Numbered from the stretch's first letter, positions 9,062 through 17,028 are shown. The stretch: 64,000 nt of DNA from Calditerrivibrio sp. (GCA_026415135.1 JAOAHS010000032.1:1-64000); one strand, 5' to 3'. A program made the numbers and translations. The notes: generated from the letters alone by a model not told the origin.

Positions 9062-10398
9062 ACAACAAAGTCTTACTCATCGAAGACAACGAATCCCTTT
9101 CCAAGATTATTAAATTACTCTTAGAAAAGGAAAACATAAATGTCATTTGGTCAAAGAATCTTTCTGAAGCTTTTTATAACATAAACACTGATGATTTTGA
9201 TGTAATCATAACAGACTTAAGATTACCCGATGGTGATGGCTATGAAATATTCAAAAAGATTCAGGAAATAGATTCGGAGATACCTGTTATCATCATTACC
9301 GCCTACGGGAATGTAGCAGATGCGGTAAATGCTGTAAAAAATGGGATTTACGACTACATATCTAAACCTTTTGACAACGATGAGTTTGTAATCACTGTAA
9401 GACGAGCTATCTCTTATTCGAACATCAAAAAAGAGAACAAAAACCTTAAAACTATAAAAGAAGAATCCATAAAAACAAAAATTATTGGTGAGAGCAAACC
9501 TATAAAAAACATGATAGAAAAACTAAATTTGGTAGCACCTACTGATGCTCCTGTTCTCATATTAGGTGAAAGCGGTGTAGGAAAAGAATTAGTCGCAAAA
9601 TATATTTACAGTAAAAGCCTAAGAAAAGATAAGGCATTTATTACTGTAAACTGTTCAGCAATCCCTGAAAATCTTTTTGAAAGTGAATTTTTTGGTCATA
9701 AAAAAGGTGCTTTTACAGGTGCCGACGCAGATAAAAAAGGGAAACTTGAAGAAGCTGACGGTGGAACAATCTTTTTAGATGAAATAGGAGATATCCCATT
9801 AACAATACAACCAAAGCTTTTACGTTTCTTACAGGAAGGGGAGATAGAAAAAGTAGGTGACAGTAAGACAAAAAAATTATCGGTAAGGATCATAGCAGCT
9901 ACTAACAGAGATCTAAAAAAAATGACTGAAGAGGGTTCTTTTAGAGCTGATCTTTTTTATAGGCTCAATATCTTCCCCATACATGTTCCTCCACTTAGAG
10001 AAAGAAAAAGCGATTTACAAGAGCTTATCCAATTCTTTTGCAAAAAGTATAGAAAACAGCTAATTTTTGAAGAAAACACCTTTACTTATCTTTTTAATTA
10101 CGACTGGCCTGGAAATGTAAGGGAAATTGAAAATCTTATCTATAGACTTACCATTATTTGCAAAGACGGTATTGTAAAAAAACAACACCTCCCACCAGAA
10201 ATATACCCAGAAAAAGAGGCAAAAAATTGTATTTTAGATACTTTACCAGAAGATGGATTAGACTTAGAAGAACTGGAAAAAAATATTATTGAAATGACCT
10301 TGAAAAGGTTTAATGGAAATAAAGCAAAAGCAGCAAAATACCTCAAATTACCAAGACACAAACTGATATATAGATTAGAAAGATATGGTATAAAATAA
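9058..10398 (+). CDS. Sigma-54-dependent response regulator (NtrC family)
   Basis: Transcriptional activator for sigma-54 RNA polymerase. The 446-residue protein has a receiver domain (phospho-acceptor Asp53 in ITDLRLPDGDG), an AAA+ domain with Walker A GESGVGKE (170-177) and the sigma-54 contact loop GAFTGA (217-222), and a C-terminal Fis-type helix-turn-helix (NKAKAAKYLKLPRHKLIYRL). The gene overlaps its kinase by 4 bp. Two near-identical sigma-54-type promoters, one in front of this operon and one in front of the next gene, are its obvious candidate targets, so the system would be self-activating. The HTH ends close to the C-terminus, as is usual. Confidence 0.94.
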   Translation: MNNKVLLIEDNESLSKIIKLLLEKENINVIWSKNLSEAFYNINTDDFDVIITDLRLPDGDGYEIFKKIQEIDSEIPVIIITAYGNVADAVNAVKNGIYDYISKPFDNDEFVITVRRAISYSNIKKENKNLKTIKEESIKTKIIGESKPIKNMIEKLNLVAPTDAPVLILGESGVGKELVAKYIYSKSLRKDKAFITVNCSAIPENLFESEFFGHKKGAFTGADADKKGKLEEADGGTIFLDEIGDIPLTIQPKLLRFLQEGEIEKVGDSKTKKLSVRIIAATNRDLKKMTEEGSFRADLFYRLNIFPIHVPPLRERKSDLQELIQFFCKKYRKQLIFEENTFTYLFNYDWPGNVREIENLIYRLTIICKDGIVKKQHLPPEIYPEKEAKNCILDTLPEDGLDLEELEKNIIEMTLKRFNGNKAKAAKYLKLPRHKLIYRLERYGIK

Positions 10399-10432
10399 TA
10401 ATTAAAAAGCTCCAGTAAAAAAAACAAAATTA

Positions 10433-10444
10433 AAGAATATTCTT
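10433..10444. promoter_or_regulatory. Perfect 12-bp palindrome, possible activator site
   Basis: AAGAATATTCTT is a perfect palindrome about 21 bp upstream of the -24 GG of the sigma-54-type promoter at 10465. It could be a binding site for the Fis-type HTH of the neighbouring activator, although it is closer than typical enhancer sites. No identical copy was seen upstream of the 5662 promoter, which instead has a TTAATATTAA-type palindromic stretch. Confidence 0.35.
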
Positions 10445-10464
10445 CAAAAGAAACGATTATCTTC

Positions 10465-10480
10465 TGGCATTTTATTTGTA
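10465..10480 (+). promoter_or_regulatory. Sigma-54-type promoter of the small exported protein gene
   Basis: TGGCATTTTATTTGTA has GG (10466-10467) and GT (10478-10479) exactly 10 bp apart, and shares TTCTGGCATTTT or a near match with the element at 5662. The predicted start lies near 10491, leaving about 26 nt of leader containing GAGGTG before the ATG at 10517. Confidence 0.65.
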
Positions 10481-10516
10481 TTTTATTGAATCAAAAAAAA
10501 TAATTTGAGGTGCGAT

Positions 10517-10876
10517 ATGAAAAAACTTTTAGTATCTGTGCTAACCTTTTGTATGTTAAGTGTTTCTGCCTTTGCTATGGATCATTCCCAACATTCAAAT
10601 TCCGCCAGCGGTAAAGTATCATCATCTGGCGAACACAAAAAAATGGCCTGTATGACTGGGAAAAATGAAGGTAATATGATCCCCCTCAGTAAATCAATAG
10701 CAGAAGATATTGTTGAAGAACAGATCCTCAACAGGCTAAAAAACTTTTCTATAGTAAAGTCTGAAAAAAACGATCATGGGTTTGATATCTATGTAAAAGA
10801 TAACAACGGAAACAACTTTAAAATAACCCTCAAAGGCCACATAATATCTTCAGGATTAGAACCTGTAAAACAATAA
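10517..10876 (+). CDS. Small exported His/Met-containing protein, possible metal binder
   Basis: I do not recognise a named family. The 119-residue product has a clear signal peptide (MKKLLVSVLTFCMLSVSAFA, cleaved after residue 20). The mature N-terminus starts MDHSQHS, followed by a Ser/Lys stretch with further Met, His and Cys residues (HKKMACMTGKNEGNM), then a compact C-terminal domain (about 55-119). The His/Met/Cys content suggests periplasmic metal binding, which is an inference. The start at 10517 follows GAGGTG and opens the signal peptide. An upstream TTG at 10505 is less likely. It has its own sigma-54-type promoter matching that of the DUF2318 operon, and is followed by a terminator. 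Confidence 0.8.
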   Translation: MKKLLVSVLTFCMLSVSAFAMDHSQHSNSASGKVSSSGEHKKMACMTGKNEGNMIPLSKSIAEDIVEEQILNRLKNFSIVKSEKNDHGFDIYVKDNNGNNFKITLKGHIISSGLEPVKQ

Positions 10877-10880
10877 TATC

Positions 10881-10903
10881 TGGGGGACCACCCCCATTTT
10901 TTA
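10881..10903 (+). terminator. Rho-independent terminator
   Basis: TGGGGG (10881-10886) pairs with CCCCCA (10891-10896) across the loop ACCA and is followed by a run of T. It lies just past the stop codon of the small exported protein. Confidence 0.85.
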
Positions 10904-10911
10904 TTCATATA

Positions 10912-10939
10912 TTGAAATTTTATTCTATTACTTTATAAT
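10912..10939 (+). promoter_or_regulatory. Sigma-70 promoter abutting a start codon (leaderless candidate)
   Basis: TTGAAA (10912-10917), a 16-bp spacer and a perfect TATAAT (10934-10939) end only 6 bases before the ATG at 10946. Transcription should therefore begin at or next to the A of the start codon. No Shine-Dalgarno sequence is present. Confidence 0.65.
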
Positions 10940-10945
10940 AATTCT

Positions 10946-12301
10946 ATGAGTTATTTTGAATTCAGTTCTACATTTGACCATAGTCTTGAAGAACTTTTTA
11001 GTTGGTATGAGAGAAAGGGGATTATTTGCCGTCTAATACCACCATGGGAGGATGTAAAGGTTATAAGAGAACCTGATAATCTTCAAGATGCAGAAGCCAC
11101 TTTTATATTAAACATTACCCCTTTCATCCGTTTTGTCTGGCATGCTAAGCATACAGATTATATAAGGTATAAGCAATTCAAAGATATTCAGTTAAAAGGA
11201 CCCTTTAGACGGTGGGAACATACACACATTTTTAATAAGTTAGATGAAAACAGCTCCCTACTAAAAGATGTTATATATTACGAGCCTATGTTTAACATGT
11301 TTTTAATACCTGAAAAGCTTGTAGCATCTAAACTCAAAAGAACATTTAGATACAGATATACCATTACAAAAAACGATCTATCTTTCATCTCAAAATATAA
11401 CAACTCTAGTCCTATGAATATAGCAATAGCAGGCTCAAATGGTACCATAGGAAGAGAACTCGTACCTATACTCAGAAGTCACGGTCATAGGGTATACAGA
11501 ATAGTTAGAACACCATCAACCGAAAAAGATACAATTCTTTTTGACATAGAAAAAGGGGTTTTAAAAGGTAATTTCGATACTATAGACACAGTCATAAATC
11601 TCGCAGGAGCACCCATAGCTGAAGGAAGATGGACTGTTGAGAAATTAAGAGATATAGAAAACAGTAGAATTTTCTTCACCAAGCAATTAATAAAAGCTCT
11701 AAGCCAAACAAACACTACCAACCTCCACTTCATAAATGCCTCTGCCATAGGTTATTACGGTGAAAACAATCATCCCCTTGACGAACAAGGTCCAAAAGGG
11801 AAAGGATACATTGCAGAACTCTGTCACCAATGGGAAGAGTCAGCTAAAAATGATCTATTTAAAACAACTATACTTAGAATAGGGGTAGTATTGACTCCCA
11901 AAGGTGGTGCCCTCAAGAAACTATTATCTCTTACAAAATATAACCTTTCGGCAGTGCTCGGCAGTGGCAACCAATTTATTAGTTGGATAAGTATAGATGA
12001 TGTCATTTACGCTATATGCCATATAATATACAATAAGCTAACTGGTGTATTCAACATTACAGCACCCAATCCAGTCACCCAAAAGGAACTAGTGGATATA
12101 CTGTCCAAAAGATTAAAAAAGGTACGTTTCCTTACACTTAATGAACATATTGTAAAAACATTATACGGTACCTTAGGGACAGAAATACTTCTATCCAGCT
12201 GTAGAGCAATCCCAGAGCACCTGACAAAAACCAGTTTTACCTTTTATTTTCCCCAACTAAACTCCACCATTGACCATCTGTTAGGAGTAGTGGATGAGTG
12301 A
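10946..12301 (+). CDS. SRPBCC domain fused to TIGR01777-family NAD(P)-dependent epimerase/reductase
   Basis: The 451-residue protein has an N-terminal SRPBCC (START-like, ligand-binding) domain (about 1-150) followed by an SDR-type Rossmann domain (about 157-451). The nucleotide-binding glycine motif GSNGTIG is at 163-169, with NLAGAPIAEGRW and ASAIGYYG motifs characteristic of TIGR01777 (YfcH/SDR39U1). The substrate is not known for this family. The SRPBCC part may present a hydrophobic ligand to the reductase. A separate SRPBCC protein is encoded at 13371-13829. It appears to be expressed from a leaderless-type promoter and overlaps the next gene by 8 bp. Confidence 0.88.
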   Translation: MSYFEFSSTFDHSLEELFSWYERKGIICRLIPPWEDVKVIREPDNLQDAEATFILNITPFIRFVWHAKHTDYIRYKQFKDIQLKGPFRRWEHTHIFNKLDENSSLLKDVIYYEPMFNMFLIPEKLVASKLKRTFRYRYTITKNDLSFISKYNNSSPMNIAIAGSNGTIGRELVPILRSHGHRVYRIVRTPSTEKDTILFDIEKGVLKGNFDTIDTVINLAGAPIAEGRWTVEKLRDIENSRIFFTKQLIKALSQTNTTNLHFINASAIGYYGENNHPLDEQGPKGKGYIAELCHQWEESAKNDLFKTTILRIGVVLTPKGGALKKLLSLTKYNLSAVLGSGNQFISWISIDDVIYAICHIIYNKLTGVFNITAPNPVTQKELVDILSKRLKKVRFLTLNEHIVKTLYGTLGTEILLSSCRAIPEHLTKTSFTFYFPQLNSTIDHLLGVVDE

Positions 12302-13379
12302 AAAAAACAGATCCCTTTTTTACACAATAATAATGCTCGCTCTTATATTTGGATTCATGCACCATTTTTTTCCAGAGATACATTTTGAAAGATTACACAT
12401 TTTTCTACTTAATCTCTGCACAGGTGGTACTTTGATTATCTACTTCACAGAAGGCAGTATAGTTTTTACAAGAAAAACTACTATCTTTTTTATATCCTCC
12501 TTTTTATATGCCATATTTGCCTTTTTGGAAAAATATGAACTTGCTATTATAATAGCCATTATTATGTTCTTAGTTGTAGAATCCGTGAGACTAAAGAGAT
12601 TTGGTTTCTTCCCTATTCAATTTTTTAACAACAACTATAAGATGTCAGAAAGATTTCATCATGCTTCATTACTATGCCTATCCATAGGTCTTTTGTTGTC
12701 AACATTCGCTATAATAAATCATAAGTATCTGAACCTACTACCTTTTAGAAAATTCGAGTTAAATACATTTTTCTTGGGATTTTCATTCCCGGTATCCCTT
12801 ATCACCCTTTCGATAATATTTTCCACAATGCAAAAAGCCCCTTCTCTATTCCAACGTTTCCTTAAGTTTGCATCTTTTTGGATAATAAATCTTGGTGTAG
12901 TGATCTTTTTTATATTTATCTTGTTTGAAAACCACCGTTTAGAACTTATTATCTCCAGTATCCTCTTCATCACTGTTACAACAGTATTTGTCTTATATTA
13001 CAGATTAGGATATGCAGAACAACGAAAACTTTTCCTATCATCAGGAATAACATTTCTTATCTTCACAGCCATAACAGGGATAGCATATATAGCTCTCTAT
13101 TTTACAGCTTTTAATACCCCAGAATTATCAAAATTGATAAAAGACCTTCATCGTATAATTTCTTTATACGGGTGGAATCTTACAGGTTTGTCCGTAATAG
13201 TGAGATTTAGGGATTTTCCGATAGAGTTAAACTCATATCAGGTAATCCTACTTCACTGGTTAACTGTTTCAATATTTATACCTCTTGGATACTATATAAG
13301 CTTTTTTGCCCTTTTGGCAGTGTTATTTTTTGGGGCATTCCTCTATATAATGTTTTATAGCAAAAGAATATTAGCTTAG
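12294..13379 (+). CDS. Polytopic membrane protein of unknown function
   Basis: No family is recognised. The 361-residue protein is almost entirely hydrophobic, with roughly nine or ten predicted membrane-spanning segments and short basic loops. No transporter signature or cofactor ligand cluster is evident. Its ATG lies inside the last codons of the SRPBCC-epimerase gene, preceded by AGGAG, so translation is probably coupled and the two products may act together at the membrane. Its 3' end overlaps that of the convergent SRPBCC gene by 9 bp. Confidence 0.8.
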   Translation: MSEKNRSLFYTIIMLALIFGFMHHFFPEIHFERLHIFLLNLCTGGTLIIYFTEGSIVFTRKTTIFFISSFLYAIFAFLEKYELAIIIAIIMFLVVESVRLKRFGFFPIQFFNNNYKMSERFHHASLLCLSIGLLLSTFAIINHKYLNLLPFRKFELNTFFLGFSFPVSLITLSIIFSTMQKAPSLFQRFLKFASFWIINLGVVIFFIFILFENHRLELIISSILFITVTTVFVLYYRLGYAEQRKLFLSSGITFLIFTAITGIAYIALYFTAFNTPELSKLIKDLHRIISLYGWNLTGLSVIVRFRDFPIELNSYQVILLHWLTVSIFIPLGYYISFFALLAVLFFGAFLYIMFYSKRILA

Positions 13380-13829
13380 GTTAAAAATCTCTTCAACTCT
13401 TTTATACCTAAAATCAAATATCTCCTTAAGTTTTACACTTACGTAAAAGTGCAATATATCTCCCAAAAAGCCGTATGGCATTATATAATCAACATCATCC
13501 ACCATTAAAACATAACTTTCTTTGGGTAAAAAAAGATGTTTATGATGCCAAAACTTATAGGGGCCAAACCTCTGTTCATCCACAAAAAACTCAAAGTCTC
13601 TCACATGGGTTATCTCAGTAATCCATTTAATTGGTATACCTAATACAGGTCTTATCCTATATTCTATGATCATACCAGCATACATTCTTTCAGGAATATC
13701 GGTAATAACCCTAAAATCAAGCCAGTGCGGTGTTATTGTGGAGAGGTTTTTAGGTGAAGAAAAAAATTGCCAAACTTTTTCCACCTCTGAAAAAATCTTC
13801 TGCTCTCTGTAAATTTTTCTAAGTTTCAT
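13371..13829 (-). CDS. SRPBCC (START-like) family protein
   Basis: The 152-residue single-domain protein resembles the SRPBCC/polyketide-cyclase-like family: N-terminal segment with EKVWQFFSSPKNL, then repeated beta strands and a long C-terminal helix ending RYKRVEEIFNL. Such proteins bind hydrophobic ligands in a helix-grip cavity. No catalytic function can be assigned. It is similar in type to the N-terminal half of the 10946-12301 product, so the two may share a ligand. It starts one base after the ccdA stop codon on the same strand and is probably co-transcribed with ccdA. Confidence 0.82.
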   Translation of the reverse strand: MKLRKIYREQKIFSEVEKVWQFFSSPKNLSTITPHWLDFRVITDIPERMYAGMIIEYRIRPVLGIPIKWITEITHVRDFEFFVDEQRFGPYKFWHHKHLFLPKESYVLMVDDVDYIMPYGFLGDILHFYVSVKLKEIFDFRYKRVEEIFNLS

Positions 13830-13830
13830 G

Positions 13831-14565
13831 CTAACCCAACTTTAATAAAAAAGGGAATAGATCCGTTAAAAAAGATACTATCGAAGTCAAAGACCCTGAG
13901 ATCATCAAAATCCCTATTAAAATAAGCATAGCCCCAGCGATCTTTTCCACAACAATCACATACTTTGATGCTTTTTTAATACTACCTATTACAAAGCCTA
14001 AAGCTATCGCTGATAATAAAAATGGAATCCACAGTCCAAGTGAATAGACAAAAAGCAGCATTACTCCGTGGGAAAGAGTACTCTCCTTTGCAGCTAAAGA
14101 CAAAACACCAGCCAGAATAGGTCCAACACAAGGTGTCCAGCCCAACACAAAAGCAACACCCAACAGAAATGCCTCTACAAAAAATGGAGCATTGATCTTT
14201 TTAAAGTTCCACTTTTTTTGTAGTAAAAGTGTGTTTATTTTATACAACCCCATCAGATGAACCCCAAGTATTACTACAATCACACCCGCAATTTTTTCGA
14301 AATAATTGCGGTACTCATTTAACGCTTTTCCCACACCTGTAGCTGACGCTCCCAGCGCCACAAAGACTAAGGTAAAACCCAGACCAAAAAAAATCGCCCC
14401 CAAAAACGCTTTGAGCCTTGCACCCTTACACCCTTGTGTGGTAAGACAATCTATACTCTCTCCAGAAATAAAAGAGATATACCCTGGTAATAAAGGTAAC
14501 ACACATGGAGATAAAAACGTCAATAGCCCAGCTAAAAAAACCCCATAAAAAGTTAACTCTTCCAT
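13831..14565 (-). CDS. ccdA: CcdA-type thiol-disulfide transmembrane electron carrier
   Basis: Inner-membrane protein that passes reducing equivalents from cytoplasmic thioredoxin to periplasmic disulfide partners, classically for cytochrome c maturation. The 244 residues form six or so membrane helices and contain the two family cysteines in LSPCVLPLLPGY (Cys21) and LGWTPCVGP (Cys146). This is the length of CcdA rather than full DsbD, with no thioredoxin or DsbD-alpha domain attached. Two extra cysteines (40, 46) occur in the first loop. A Shine-Dalgarno sequence (GGAG) precedes the ATG. No thioredoxin-like partner is adjacent. Confidence 0.92.
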   Translation of the reverse strand: MEELTFYGVFLAGLLTFLSPCVLPLLPGYISFISGESIDCLTTQGCKGARLKAFLGAIFFGLGFTLVFVALGASATGVGKALNEYRNYFEKIAGVIVVILGVHLMGLYKINTLLLQKKWNFKKINAPFFVEAFLLGVAFVLGWTPCVGPILAGVLSLAAKESTLSHGVMLLFVYSLGLWIPFLLSAIALGFVIGSIKKASKYVIVVEKIAGAMLILIGILMISGSLTSIVSFLTDLFPFLLKLG

Positions 14566-14628
14566 ATCTACTCCATTTATTTAATCGATATTAATTTATA
14601 TGCCTGTGGACCTATTGTCAAGTTCGTG

Positions 14629-14656
14629 TTGTAATTTTGAATAAAGGATGTATATT
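14629..14656 (+). promoter_or_regulatory. Sigma-70 promoter abutting a start codon (leaderless candidate)
   Basis: TTGTAA (14629-14634), 16 bp, then TATATT (14651-14656), ending 7 bases before the ATG at 14664. A purine-rich AAAGGATG lies about 16 nt upstream of the ATG, too far for a normal Shine-Dalgarno sequence and inside the promoter spacer. Confidence 0.5.
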
Positions 14657-14663
14657 AGTCATT

Positions 14664-15596
14664 ATGAAACTAAATATAATATCTTATGAAGCAATAGAAA
14701 GAGGTAACATCGATCTTAAATCTCTTTATGATGTAGTAGAAAAAACTATTCTACTTAAATCAACAGGAGCTATAGAACTTCCTCCTAAACCAGCTATTTA
14801 CCCACGAAAAAACAGCTTTATAAACGTCATGCCCGCTTACATAAAAAATGAAGATATAGCTGGTATGAAATTGGTTTCCTACTATCCTGAAAATAGCCAA
14901 TACAACATACCAACAATAAATGCACTTATCATACTGTGTAATCCTGAAAATGGATTACCCGAATATATCATAGATGGTAATTGGATAACAGCATACCGTA
15001 CTGCTGCAGTATCTGCGGTTACCTTAAAAAAAATAACTGACAAAAAGAACCTTGTTTTGTCCATTATAGGATCTGGAGTACAGGCAAAAAGCCATATTGA
15101 CGTATTTTCTACAATATTCTCAATTAAAAAGATATATCTACATTCGAGAAATCAAAAAACTGCCAAAAACTTAAAAAAATTTACAACAGATAGATATAAC
15201 TTAGAAATAATAATTACAGATATTAATACTGCACTCTCAGAAGCAGATGTAGTCATCTCTGCAACGACCATATCAAAAGATCTAAGACCCTTCCTCGATC
15301 CTACCCTAACTAAAAATGATACAATCATCCTACCTGTGGATTACGCTTCCCCTTGGTATGAAACCCTTTTCTCACTAAACAAAAATATCGTTACGGATGA
15401 TAAAAACCAATTTTTAAAATACCATGAAACTGGATATTTCAAAGGCTTCAACGATCAAAACACGCTGTTTGATATTTCAGAAAACCATCCAAAGGATGCA
15501 AGATTAGCAATAAATTTAGGTATCGGGGCGTTTGACCTTGTTATCGCCCATTTAATCAAAAACAAGATAAAAACCGATAGGATAATTGATCTATGA
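14664..15596 (+). CDS. Ornithine cyclodeaminase / mu-crystallin family NAD(P)-dependent enzyme
   Basis: The 310-residue protein belongs to the ornithine cyclodeaminase/mu-crystallin superfamily, whose members include ornithine cyclodeaminase, alanine dehydrogenase and delta-1-pyrroline-carboxylate or ketimine reductases. The NAD(P)-binding motif appears as IIGSGVQAKSHIDV, preceded by the WITAYRTAAVSAV segment (substrate-binding arginine region). The exact substrate cannot be read from the sequence. The ATG at 14664 is preferred. A TTG nine codons upstream would add residues unlike the family N-terminus. The gene ends in an ATGA overlap with a 52-codon frame. Confidence 0.85.
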   Translation: MKLNIISYEAIERGNIDLKSLYDVVEKTILLKSTGAIELPPKPAIYPRKNSFINVMPAYIKNEDIAGMKLVSYYPENSQYNIPTINALIILCNPENGLPEYIIDGNWITAYRTAAVSAVTLKKITDKKNLVLSIIGSGVQAKSHIDVFSTIFSIKKIYLHSRNQKTAKNLKKFTTDRYNLEIIITDINTALSEADVVISATTISKDLRPFLDPTLTKNDTIILPVDYASPWYETLFSLNKNIVTDDKNQFLKYHETGYFKGFNDQNTLFDISENHPKDARLAINLGIGAFDLVIAHLIKNKIKTDRIIDL

Positions 15597-15751
15597 AAGA
15601 TAAAGCCGAAGAGATAAGAATCAAAGCAAAATACAAGGAATTAATACTTAAAGGCAAAATCAAACTACCCCTTGAAGCAGCTAAAAAATTAACTGGGCCA
15701 GATACGGCCTATCACCTTTATAAAAACCAAATGAACAAAGAAAAAAGTTAA
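15593..15751 (+). CDS. Small basic helical protein (52 residues), unknown
   Basis: A 52-codon frame starts with the ATG of an ATGA overlap with the preceding stop codon and ends in TAA. The product is rich in Lys and Glu and predicted helical (starts MKDKAEEIRIKAKYKELILK), with a short LPLEAAKKLTG segment that could be a small helical hairpin. The overlap and codon use like the neighbours support translation. No family is recognised. Confidence 0.55.
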   Translation: MKDKAEEIRIKAKYKELILKGKIKLPLEAAKKLTGPDTAYHLYKNQMNKEKS

Positions 15752-15785
15752 ATTCATTTTAACTACGCCAACACAATAAAATCTA

Positions 15786-15814
15786 TTGACTTTTTATCAC
15801 AAAAGAGATATTTC
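15786..15814 (+). promoter_or_regulatory. Candidate promoter for the TRAP binding protein
   Basis: TTGACT (15786-15791), 17 bp and TATTTC (15809-15814), with about 45 nt to the ATG and a strong AAAGGAGG ribosome binding site. The -35 is good, the -10 weak. Confidence 0.45.
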
Positions 15815-15866
15815 TAACCAAAAGCACCTATTTTCAGTTAACTTTAACTTAAAAAGGAGGATTTGA

Positions 15867-16949
15867 ATGAAAAGAAGAGATTTTATTAAAAAAGCTGCAA
15901 CTGTAGCTTCCGTAGCAACAGCAACTACTGTCATTGGCGCCCCTGCCATCCATGCAGCACCAAAATACAATTGGAAAATGGTTACCACATGGCCTCCAAA
16001 ATTCCCAGTTTTCCAAGAAAGTGCCGAAATGATTGCAAAATCTATTAAAGAGATGTCAGATGGTAGACTCAATATACATGTTTATGGTGGCGGTGAGCTT
16101 GTTCCTGCATTTGAAGCATTTAATGCTGTAAGCGCTGGAACTGTTGAGATGGGTCACGGCTGTCCCTACTATTGGGCTGGAAAGGTTCCGGGAGCTCAGC
16201 TCATAGCTGCTGTACCTTTTGGAATGAACAGCCAGCAGGTAAATTCATGGATCACCTCAGGTAATGGGCTCAAACTATGGGAAGAACTGTATGCCCCCTT
16301 CAACGTAGTACCATTTTTAGTGGGTGAATGCGGCATGCAGATGGGTGGATGGTTTAGAAAAGAGATCAAGAGCCTTAATGATATAAAAGGTCTCAAGATG
16401 AGAATCCCAGGTCTTGGTGGTAAAGTTATTACTAAGGCTGGTGGTACATCAGTTACTGTTCCTGCTTCAGAGGTATTTACAAACCTTGAAAGAGGTGTCA
16501 TAGATGCTACAGAGTGGGTTGGACCATACCATGACTACATATTAGGTCTATATAAAGCTGCTAAATTCTACTATTATCCAGGTTGGCACGAACCAGGTAC
16601 TGTCATCGAAGCTTTCATAAACAAAAAAGCCTGGGAAACACTCCCATCAGATCTCAAAGCAATAGTAAAAGCGGCTTGTGCCCAATCAAATGCCTGGATG
16701 GTAGCCGAGTTTGACGCCAAAAACAATTTTTATCTTGAGAAATTGAAAAAAGAACACGGAGTTAAAGTGTTTAAATTCCCAGAAGATGTTATGAAGGAGT
16801 TTAGCAAACTCTCTATAGAAGTTGTAGAAGAGATTGCTTCTAAGGATCCAATGTCCAAAAAGATATGGGAAGACTATAAAAAATTCATGATAAATATAAG
16901 AGACTTACATAAAAACTCAGAATTTGCCTACGCAGATTTTATATTTTAA
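15867..16949 (+). CDS. TRAP transporter solute-binding protein (DctP/TakP-like), Tat-exported
   Basis: Periplasmic receptor of a tripartite ATP-independent transporter. The 360-residue precursor begins with a twin-arginine signal (MKRRDFIKKAATVASVATAT, with cleavage near AIHAAP) and continues with a DctP-type two-lobed fold. Segments such as EVFTNLERGVIDATEW and YYYPGWHEPG match the 2-oxoacid-binding TakP subgroup, so an organic (keto) acid ligand is plausible. No DctQ or DctM membrane genes are adjacent, so its permease must be elsewhere. A strong AAAGGAGG precedes the start and a terminator follows directly, so it is a single-gene unit. Confidence 0.92.
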   Translation: MKRRDFIKKAATVASVATATTVIGAPAIHAAPKYNWKMVTTWPPKFPVFQESAEMIAKSIKEMSDGRLNIHVYGGGELVPAFEAFNAVSAGTVEMGHGCPYYWAGKVPGAQLIAAVPFGMNSQQVNSWITSGNGLKLWEELYAPFNVVPFLVGECGMQMGGWFRKEIKSLNDIKGLKMRIPGLGGKVITKAGGTSVTVPASEVFTNLERGVIDATEWVGPYHDYILGLYKAAKFYYYPGWHEPGTVIEAFINKKAWETLPSDLKAIVKAACAQSNAWMVAEFDAKNNFYLEKLKKEHGVKVFKFPEDVMKEFSKLSIEVVEEIASKDPMSKKIWEDYKKFMINIRDLHKNSEFAYADFIF

Positions 16950-16953
16950 GATT

Positions 16954-16978
16954 AAGGGGGCACCAACCCCCTTTTTTT
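16954..16978 (+). terminator. Rho-independent terminator
   Basis: AAGGGGG (16954-16960) pairs with CCCCCTT (16967-16973) across a six-base loop and runs into a T tract. It lies immediately after the TRAP binding protein stop codon. Confidence 0.88.
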
Positions 16979-17022
16979 AATTTCTAATCCTACAAGTTCT
17001 AAAATTTTATCCCCAATTATGT

Positions 17023-17028
17023 TATAAT
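17023..17028 (+). promoter_or_regulatory. -10 box close to the P-type ATPase start
   Basis: A perfect TATAAT ends 14 bases before the ATG at 17043, giving a predicted leader of at most about 8 nt without a Shine-Dalgarno sequence. The -35 region is not convincing, so this is weaker than the other short-leader cases. Confidence 0.4.

Noticed and set aside
15786-15799. TTGACTTTTTATCA considered as an FNR box for the TRAP binding protein
   Set aside because: The second half-site is out of register for TTGAT-N4-ATCAA. It is better read as a sigma-70 -35 element plus spacer.
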